A stretch of DNA of 28,412 bases. It comes from Acidobacteriota bacterium (lineage in GTDB: Bacteria; Acidobacteriota; Vicinamibacteria; Vicinamibacterales; CAVVIG01). Positions 23,455 to 28,412 of this stretch are shown here, piece after piece. The DNA is taken from the NCBI GenBank assembly GCA_003222455.1, contig QHWF01000004.1:1-28412 (forward strand), read 5' to 3'. The position numbers and the translations under genes are program-made. Numbering within the stretch: the stretch's first letter is position 1; each line of letters begins with the position of its first letter. The notes beneath the pieces were generated by a model that saw only the letters and a program-made list of their open reading frames with translations, did not search any database and was not told the DNA's origin.

Positions 23455-24675
23455 ATGACTGACGCCGTGATCGTTTCGGCGGTTCGAACAGCGGTGGGCA
23501 AGGCGCCAACCGGCACGCTTCGCGGCGCACGTCCCGACGAGCTTGCCGCGGTGGCGATTGGAGAGGCGTTGCGCCGCGCGTCCGGTATCGAGCCCGCCGA
23601 CATCGACGATGTGATTCTGGGCTGCGCGATGCCCGAAGCGGAGCAGGGGATGAACGTGGCTCGCATTGCGAGCCTGCGTGCCGGGATTCCGGTCGAAGCG
23701 TCGGCCGTTACGGTGAACCGGTTCTGTTCGTCCGGCCTGCAGGCCATCGCCTACGCGGCGGAGCGCATCATGTGCGGGTTCGCATCGACCATCGTGGCCG
23801 GCGGCACCGAGTCGATGAGCCTCATCCCGATGGGCGGCCACAAGATTGCGCCGAACCCGGCGCTCATCGACTCGTATCCCGACGTGTATCTCAGCACCGG
23901 GCTCGTCGCCGAAAATCATGCGCGCGAGTCGGACATTCCGCGCGAGGCGCAGGACGCGTTCGCGCTCCGCAGCCATCAGCGCGCGCTCGCGGCGATCGAC
24001 GGCGGTCGTTTTGCGGAGGAGATTGTCCCCATCACGGCGACTCTCATTGAATCGTCCGACGGGGCGACGGGCGGCCCGGCGCACCCACGCCGAGCGGCTC
24101 CAGCCGGATCGCCACGCACTCGTACGGTCTCGTTCTCAGTCGACGAGGGGCCGCGCCGGGACACTTCGCGCGAAGCGCTCGCGAAGCTGCGTCCGGCGTT
24201 TCACGCGAGCGGCACCGTGACCGCCGGCAACTCGTCCCAGACGAGCGACGGCGCCGCCGCGGTGATCGTCACGACGGCCGAACGCGCGCGTGAACGCGGC
24301 CTGACGCCGATGGCCCGGTTCGTGGCGTTCGCCACGGCAGGCGTTGAACCCGAACGATTCGGCATCGGACCGGTGCCGGCGATCCGCAAGGCACTGAAGC
24401 TCGCCGGCTTGTCGCTCGATCAAATCGATCTGGTCGAGCTGAACGAAGCGTTCGCCGCACAGGTGCTCGCCTGCCTGAAAGCCCTGCCGATCGATCCCGA
24501 TCGGCTCAACGTGAACGGCGGAGCCATCGCGCTCGGCCATCCACTCGGCTGCACCGGCGCCCGGCTCACGACGAGCTTGTTGCACGAAATGAAACGACGC
24601 CAGGCCCGGTACGGCATGGTCACGATGTGCGTCGGCGGCGGGATGGGCGCGGCGGGAATCTTCGAGAGAATTTAA
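23455..24675 (+). CDS. fadA: Acetyl-CoA C-acyltransferase (3-ketoacyl-CoA thiolase), FadA-like
   Basis: A 406-residue thiolase. The N-terminal motif DAVIVSAVRTAVGKAPTGTL precedes the nucleophilic cysteine in VNRFCSSGLQAIAYAAERI. GGTESMSLIPMGG, AGNSSQTSDGAAAVIV and VELNEAFAAQVLA follow. The second active-site block is NVNGGAIALGHPLGCTGARL with its histidine, and the final cysteine is in MCVGGGMGAAGIFE. It cleaves 3-ketoacyl-CoA with CoA to release acetyl-CoA. ATG 23455 gives the normal start; the frame extends upstream to 23305 only through the hairpin repeat. A short Ala/Arg/Pro-rich stretch near residues 200-222 is a variable loop. The stop codon TAA is the first three bases of structured repeat G copy B. 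Confidence 0.95.
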   Translation: MTDAVIVSAVRTAVGKAPTGTLRGARPDELAAVAIGEALRRASGIEPADIDDVILGCAMPEAEQGMNVARIASLRAGIPVEASAVTVNRFCSSGLQAIAYAAERIMCGFASTIVAGGTESMSLIPMGGHKIAPNPALIDSYPDVYLSTGLVAENHARESDIPREAQDAFALRSHQRALAAIDGGRFAEEIVPITATLIESSDGATGGPAHPRRAAPAGSPRTRTVSFSVDEGPRRDTSREALAKLRPAFHASGTVTAGNSSQTSDGAAAVIVTTAERARERGLTPMARFVAFATAGVEPERFGIGPVPAIRKALKLAGLSLDQIDLVELNEAFAAQVLACLKALPIDPDRLNVNGGAIALGHPLGCTGARLTTSLLHEMKRRQARYGMVTMCVGGGMGAAGIFERI

Positions 24676-24825
24676 CGAAGCTCCGCCTCAAACCGACGAG
24701 TGCAGCGTTTGAGGCGGATCTTCGTTAATAGATCCGCGGCCGCGCCACGGCGCGGCCGCGGCTAAGCCGTGGTTGCACGGCAAATTTGACACGTTTGTAC
24801 ACATTCGCGCCGTGCAAGCACGGCT
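24673..24825. repeat. Structured repeat G, copy B (inverted relative to copy A)
   Basis: This is the reverse complement of the 12718-12874 arrangement. It runs TAACGAAGCTCCGCC...GGCGGATCTTCGTTA, then the stem CCGCGGCCGCGCC/GGCGCGGCCGCGG, then GCCGTG-GTT-GCACGGC. TTGACA-N5-GTACACATTC follows, and finally GCCGTGC-AA-GCACGGC. The GC stem sequence differs from copy A but still pairs. It ends 12 nt before the acyl-CoA dehydrogenase start. Confidence 0.9.
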
Positions 24826-24837
24826 ACGGAGCAATAC

Positions 24838-26628
24838 ATGGCAATCACGACCGCACGCACGATCGCCGTCCTGAAGGGCGGCGAGTGGCTGATCAAGGAT
24901 ACAGACGCGGACGCGGTGTTCACCCCCGAGCGCCTGACCACCGAACATCGCCTCATCGCTCAGACAACGGAGGCCTTTGTCGACGACCAGGTGCTGCCGC
25001 AGCTCGATCGTCTCGAGCAGAAAGAGTGGACGCTCTCGCGCGAGCTGCTGAAGCGGTGCGGCGAGCTCGGGCTGCTCGGCGCCGACGTCGCCGAGGCGTA
25101 TGGCGGCCTCGGCCTCGACAAAGTGGCCTCGATGGTCGTGAGCGAGAGGATGGCGCGCGCCGCCTCGTTCGGTTCGACATTCGGCGCACAGGCCAATCTC
25201 TGTGCGCTGCCGCTGATGCTCTTTGGAACCGAGCAACAGAAGCAGAAGTACTTGCCGAAGCTGACAACCGGCGAGCTCGTGGGCGCGTACTGCCTGAGCG
25301 AGCCCGGCTCCGGTTCGGACGCGCTCGGCGCCAAGACCCGCGCGACGAAGCAGGCCGACAGCGGCTTCGTGCTCAATGGCGAGAAGATGTGGATCACGAA
25401 CGGCGGATTCGCCGACGTCTTCATCGTGTTTGCCAAAGTCGACGGCGAACAGTTCACCGCCTTCATCGTGGAACGGGCGTTCAAAGGCGTGAGCAGCGGG
25501 AAGGAAGAACACAAAATGGGATTGCACGGGTCATCGACGACCCCCGTGATCCTCCAGGACGTTCGCGTGCCGCCCGGCAACCTGCTGGGTGAAGTCGGAA
25601 AAGGGCACAAAGTCGCCTTCAACGTGCTCAACTTCGGGCGCTTCAAGCTCGGCGCCATGTGCAGCGGCGGCGCCCAGGGCGCCATTGGTGAAGCCGCTCG
25701 TTACGCCGCACAGCGGAAGCAGTTCGGCCAGCCGATCGCGTCGTTTGGCGCGATCAAACACAAACTCGGCGAAATGGCGGTCCGCGTGTACGCGCTCGAG
25801 GCACTGCTCTATCGGACGGCCGGCATGATCGATGCCCGCGTAGATGCCACACCCCACGACCTGAACGACGGATCGGCGGCGCTGGCGGCGTTCGAGGAGT
25901 TCGCCATCGAGGCGTCGATTGCGAAGGTGGTCGGCAGTGAGGTCCTCGAATTCGTGCTGGACGAAAACGTGCAGATCCACGGCGGCAACGGGTTCGTGCA
26001 CGACTATCCGGCCGAGCGCCATTACCGCGATGCACGCGTGAACCGGATTTTCGAGGGCACCAACGAGATCAACCGTCTGCTCATTCCGGGGATGCTCGCG
26101 CGGCGCGCCGCAAAGGGCGACGTCGGGGTGATCGCTGCGGCCAAGGCGCTGCAGGACGAACTGATGGGACCATCGTCGATGCCGGCTGCGGACGGTGCGC
26201 TGCTCGCAGAAGAGGCCCGCGCGGTCCAGTCGTACAAGAAGGCGGCGCTGATGGTCTTCGGCACCGCGATGCAGACCTACGGCCTGAAGCTCGCCGATCA
26301 GCAGGAAGTGCTGATGCATCTCGCCGACATGCTGATGGACATCTTTGCCGCCGAAAGCGCCGTACTCCGTGCGACGGCCGCATCGGCGCAGCAGGCGCCG
26401 CGGGCGTCGCTGCACCTCGACGCCGCACGCGTCTTCGTCAACGATGCCGCCCTGCACATCGACGCATCCGCCCGCCAGGCGCTGGGCGCAATGGTGGAGG
26501 GCGACGCGCTGCGGACGCTGATCGCGGCGCTGCGGCGAATGATCAAGGTCACGCCGATCAACACGGCAGCGCTGCGCCGCCGGCTCGCGGACGAAACGGT
26601 CACGCTCGGACGGTATATTTTCGGGTGA
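24838..26628 (+). CDS. fadE: Acyl-CoA dehydrogenase, FadE-like
   Basis: A 596-residue flavoprotein, longer than the classical 380-residue enzymes and equal to the Bacillus FadE class, which has a C-terminal extension. The FAD/substrate region AYCLSEPGSGSDALGAKTRA and KMWITNGGFADVFIVFAKV are present. QRKQFGQPIASFGAIKHKLG and QIHGGNGFVHDYPAERHYRD follow, then RVNRIFEGTNEINRLLIPGM, whose EGTNE holds the catalytic glutamate. A helical tail follows. It introduces the 2,3 double bond of acyl-CoA, passing electrons to electron-transfer flavoprotein. ATG 24838 has GGAG seven nt upstream, just after structured repeat G. With the FadN- and FadA-like genes it reconstitutes the Bacillus fadNAE set. Confidence 0.95.
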   Translation: MAITTARTIAVLKGGEWLIKDTDADAVFTPERLTTEHRLIAQTTEAFVDDQVLPQLDRLEQKEWTLSRELLKRCGELGLLGADVAEAYGGLGLDKVASMVVSERMARAASFGSTFGAQANLCALPLMLFGTEQQKQKYLPKLTTGELVGAYCLSEPGSGSDALGAKTRATKQADSGFVLNGEKMWITNGGFADVFIVFAKVDGEQFTAFIVERAFKGVSSGKEEHKMGLHGSSTTPVILQDVRVPPGNLLGEVGKGHKVAFNVLNFGRFKLGAMCSGGAQGAIGEAARYAAQRKQFGQPIASFGAIKHKLGEMAVRVYALEALLYRTAGMIDARVDATPHDLNDGSAALAAFEEFAIEASIAKVVGSEVLEFVLDENVQIHGGNGFVHDYPAERHYRDARVNRIFEGTNEINRLLIPGMLARRAAKGDVGVIAAAKALQDELMGPSSMPAADGALLAEEARAVQSYKKAALMVFGTAMQTYGLKLADQQEVLMHLADMLMDIFAAESAVLRATAASAQQAPRASLHLDAARVFVNDAALHIDASARQALGAMVEGDALRTLIAALRRMIKVTPINTAALRRRLADETVTLGRYIFG

Positions 26629-26636
26629 GTGTGTCG

Positions 26637-26800
26637 GAAAGGCGGGAAGGGCAGGATGGGAAGAAGCGTGCGTCAACAATTTTCATTGACCCATCCCGCC
26701 GATCCCACCTATCCCGCCCATCCTGCCCATCCTGCCCATCCTGCCCATCCTGCCCATCCCGCCCGTCCTGCCCGTCCCGCCCGTTCTACCCGTCCCGCCC
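26637..26800. repeat. GGCAGGATGGG-word hairpin at the start of the lipoprotein gene
   Basis: The short left arm (GGCGGGAAGGGCAGGATGGG) pairs with a long right arm of CCCATCCTGCC words, repeated at least four times at 26716-26755, and CCCGTCC variants. Same word family as 16291-16414. It is translated as a His-Pro-Ala repeat in the downstream protein. Confidence 0.85.
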
Positions 26801-27399
26801 TAGCCGCTCTGCTGTGCCTTCTGGTAACCGCCTGCAGCAGCCCGGCGCCTCCCGGTGCAAAAGACTACGCTGCCAGGATCGCGAGGGAGCGATCGGAAAA
26901 GGATGCCCAGTTCGAGACCGCGTCGGATTCCCCGATCCCGGCCGAGCGACGGCGCGAATTCCTGCCGCTCGCCTATTTCCCGATCGATCCCGACTACGAC
27001 GTGCCCGCCCGCATCAAACCGGCCGACGATCGGATGGTGCTGGAGATGCCCACCTCCACGGGCACGCAGCGGAAAATGCGACGCGTCGGCAGGCTGGAAT
27101 TCTCGATCAAGGGACAGACTCTGAAACTGACCGCCTTCGTCGAAGCCGACGCGAAAGATCTCAACCGCCTGTTCGTGCCGTTCAACGATCTGACCAGCGG
27201 CACCGAAACGTATCCGGGCGGCCGTTACCTGGATCTCGATCGCACCGCCACCGATATCTACGAGATCGATTTCAATCGCGCCTATCACCCGTACTGCTAC
27301 TACAACGCGACCTACGAATGCCCGATTCCGCCGCCGGAAAACCGGTTGAAAGTACCGGTCCGCGCCGGTGAGCGTCTGAAACAGACGACCACGTCGTAG
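26656..27399 (+). CDS. DUF1684-like lipoprotein with repeat-derived N-terminus
   Basis: A 247-residue protein from ATG 26656; an in-frame GTG at 26629, directly after the fadE stop, is an alternative. The start is uncertain because the 5' end is word-repeat DNA giving HPAHPAHPAHPA and ARPARPARSTR. A hydrophobic segment then ends in a lipobox, LAALLCLLVTACSS, so the mature protein probably begins at that cysteine and is lipid-anchored. The mature part matches the DUF1684 layout: YAARIARERSEKDAQFETAS, SPIPAERRREFLPLAYFPID, a central strand-rich region (GRLEFSIKGQTLKLTAFVE, FVPFNDLTSGTETYPGGRYL), then YEIDFNRAYHPYCYYNATYE with ECPIPPPENRL. The function of the family is not established. A 29-bp palindrome overlaps the stop codon. 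Confidence 0.78.
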   Translation: MGRSVRQQFSLTHPADPTYPAHPAHPAHPAHPAHPARPARPARSTRPALAALLCLLVTACSSPAPPGAKDYAARIARERSEKDAQFETASDSPIPAERRREFLPLAYFPIDPDYDVPARIKPADDRMVLEMPTSTGTQRKMRRVGRLEFSIKGQTLKLTAFVEADAKDLNRLFVPFNDLTSGTETYPGGRYLDLDRTATDIYEIDFNRAYHPYCYYNATYECPIPPPENRLKVPVRAGERLKQTTTS

Positions 27400-27424
27400 G
27401 GGCGGCTCGCGAGCCGCCCCCTAC
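27396..27424. repeat. GTAG-bounded palindrome overlapping a stop codon
   Basis: The segment begins GTAGGGG and ends CCCCTAC around the 14-bp palindrome CGGCTCGCGAGCCG, with one extra C in the right arm. The TAG stop of the lipoprotein gene is inside the left GTAG. The GTAG flank resembles REP palindromes. It may also act as a terminator, though no T-run follows. Confidence 0.65.
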
Positions 27425-27433
27425 ACACGTCTT

Positions 27434-28117
27434 ATGCCTCTTCGCGCCATCATCTTCGACTTCGACGGCGTCCTCGCGAACACCGAACCGCTTCACCTGC
27501 GCGCGTATCAGGAGGTCCTGGCACCCGAAGGACTGACCCTGACGGAGGACGAGTACTACGCGCGATACCTCGGGTTCGACGATGTGGGGGTGTTCACGGC
27601 GATGGCGGCGGCCGCCGGCCGGCAGTGGACTTCGACCGACATTCGACGCCTCATCGTCACAAAGGCGCGGCGTCTCGAACAACTCGAGGAGAACGTGTCG
27701 GTCCTGTTTCCCGGCGCCGCTGATACGGTTCGGCGTGCGGCCGCGGCGGTCCCGATCGCGATCGCGTCGGGCGCGCTCGGAGCGGAGGTCCGCCGCGTGC
27801 TCGAGCGCGAGCAACTGGTGAACTGTTTCACCGCGATCGTGGCGGCCGAAGACACACCGCTCAGCAAACCTTCGCCTGAACCGTACCTGCACGCGCTCAT
27901 GCAGTTGACGTCGTCGTTATCGGTTCAGATTGCACCGCACGAGTGCGTGGCGCTCGAAGACTCGCCGTGGGGATTGCTGTCGGCGCGCGCAGCTGGACTT
28001 CGAACGATCGCGGTCGCGCAGACCTACGGCAAATCGGATCTGCATGATGCCGATCTGATCATCAGCACGATCGCATCGCTGGATCTTCACGAGTTGTCAC
28101 AGCTCTGCACATACTGA
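27434..28117 (+). CDS. HAD-superfamily hydrolase (beta-phosphoglucomutase/phosphatase-like)
   Basis: A 227-residue HAD protein of subclass I. Motif I is AIIFDFDGVLANTEPLHLRA, where the first Asp is the nucleophile and the second the general acid. A helical cap domain follows (about residues 16-90). Motif II is in PIAIASGALGAEV, motif III in PLSKPSPEPYLHAL (lysine), and motif IV in CVALEDSPWGLLSARAAGL. The layout fits phosphoglycolate phosphatase or beta-phosphoglucomutase-type enzymes acting on small sugar phosphates in the cytoplasm. ATG 27434 lies 34 nt after the lipoprotein stop, beyond the palindrome. The substrate cannot be fixed from sequence. Confidence 0.92.
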   Translation: MPLRAIIFDFDGVLANTEPLHLRAYQEVLAPEGLTLTEDEYYARYLGFDDVGVFTAMAAAAGRQWTSTDIRRLIVTKARRLEQLEENVSVLFPGAADTVRRAAAAVPIAIASGALGAEVRRVLEREQLVNCFTAIVAAEDTPLSKPSPEPYLHALMQLTSSLSVQIAPHECVALEDSPWGLLSARAAGLRTIAVAQTYGKSDLHDADLIISTIASLDLHELSQLCTY

Positions 28118-28137
28118 CCGACGACATCCTCATCGAA

Positions 28138-28153
28138 ATCCAAGGGCTTGGAT
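28138..28153. other. Small hairpin after the HAD gene
   Basis: ATCCAAG-GG-CTTGGAT is a perfect 7-bp stem, 20 nt after the HAD stop. No T-run follows immediately, so terminator function is uncertain. The rest of the 194-bp gap to 28311 shows no promoter I could assign with confidence. Confidence 0.4.
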
Positions 28154-28311
28154 ACGCTTGCGGCTGTTGCATTTTTTCACAAGGCTTTCGCCTTTACACC
28201 CAACGATGCCGGTCGTGTACTGACTAGTAACCGGGTCATTATCATTGTTCGTGTGATGCAGAGCTTGGATTCGAGATTGTTCATTGACGGTTGTTACAAG
28301 GAGCAGACGAC

Positions 28312-28412
28312 ATGAAACGATGGAGTCTGATGGTCGCGCTGTTGATCGGGTGCGCGACGCCGGCATTTGCGCAGATTCAGAGCGGCACGGTCAGCGGCAG
28401 CGCGAGGGACGA
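28312..28412 (+). CDS. Exported protein, probable TonB-receptor/carboxypeptidase-regulatory-like, 3'-truncated
   Basis: Only the first 33 codons are in the window. ATG 28312 has a good Shine-Dalgarno (AAGGAG, 28299-28304). The translation starts MKRWSLMVALLIGCATPAFA, a typical signal peptide cleaved after AFA, followed by QIQSGTVSGSARD. This 'Q-x-x-S/G-T-V-S-G-x-x-x-D' start is characteristic of the carboxypeptidase-regulatory domain at the N-terminus of large TonB-dependent receptor-like proteins in Acidobacteriota, though a smaller carboxypeptidase-regulatory-like protein is also possible. The rest lies beyond the window. Confidence 0.65.
   Translation, partial: MKRWSLMVALLIGCATPAFAQIQSGTVSGSARD

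Noticed and set aside
23855..24135. Ala/Arg/Pro-rich stretch of the thiolase as a possible inserted element
   Set aside because: Thiolases commonly have a variable loop at this place, the frame is intact, and no repeat or hairpin is evident.
24786..24814. TTGACA inside structured repeat G as a promoter -35
   Set aside because: The box is conserved in both copies, but 16-18 bp downstream lies the GCCGTGC hairpin rather than any -10-like sequence. It may be a binding site of another kind.
28138..28153. Hairpin after the HAD gene as a Rho-independent terminator
   Set aside because: The stem is only 7 bp and is not followed by a T-run; kept only as a small hairpin.

Overview
This is a high-GC bacterial chromosome segment, read 5'->3' with almost all genes on the plus strand. 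The gene content suggests a Gram-negative-type aerobic heterotroph. It includes a lipid-flippase gene (murJ), a glycan/sugar-nucleotide cluster, a Bacillus-type fatty-acid degradation module, a fused E1 2-oxoacid dehydrogenase, and the start of a gene whose mature N-terminus (QIQSGTVSGSARD) resembles the carboxypeptidase-regulatory-like TonB-receptor proteins abundant in Acidobacteriota. The very high density of 'CACGAAG'/'CGCAAAGG' intergenic repeats also fits Acidobacteriota (perhaps Vicinamibacteria). The taxon is an inference; there is no marker rRNA in the window.

Layout. 1-741 is the 3' part of ychF. 872-7662 is a tightly packed glycan cluster: a GT4 glycosyltransferase, two GT2 enzymes, a GT2 broken by an internal deletion/frameshift, an SDR epimerase-like protein, a DegT-type sugar aminotransferase and a second SDR. 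Most neighbours overlap by 1-13 nt, which implies one transcript. 7713-8925 holds an exported proline/glutamine-rich protein and a GatB/YqeY-domain protein. 8926-9247 is non-coding but dense: a possible ECF-type promoter, a strong GNRA-loop terminator and a 141-bp paired-hairpin repeat. Then come murJ, a rhomboid protease, a minus-strand cupin-DoxX pair, the fused E1 dehydrogenase, an exported beta-propeller-like protein with an ABC ATPase and permease, and the fatty-acid module. That module is a TetR regulator, a FadN-like hydroxyacyl-CoA dehydrogenase/enoyl-CoA hydratase, two alpha/beta hydrolases, a thiolase and an acyl-CoA dehydrogenase. The window closes with a DUF1684-like lipoprotein, a HAD phosphatase and the start of an exported receptor-like protein.

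How the genes work together. The glycan genes could make an activated (amino)sugar and transfer it to a polyprenyl-linked or surface glycan. The fatty-acid genes would carry out a full beta-oxidation turn. They are probably repressed by the TetR regulator at a perfect 24-bp palindrome overlapping its own promoter, which contains the motif known for Bacillus FadR.

The most unusual aspect is the non-coding DNA. Nearly every gap longer than about 60 bp holds a structured repeat: long hairpins built from short repeated words, a paired-hairpin element with covarying stems, and two inverted copies of a ~155-bp four-hairpin element 12 kb apart whose stems have diverged in a compensatory way. Some of these repeats run into coding regions and supply protein tails or a stop codon. 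No tRNA, rRNA, CRISPR array, transposase or prophage gene was seen.
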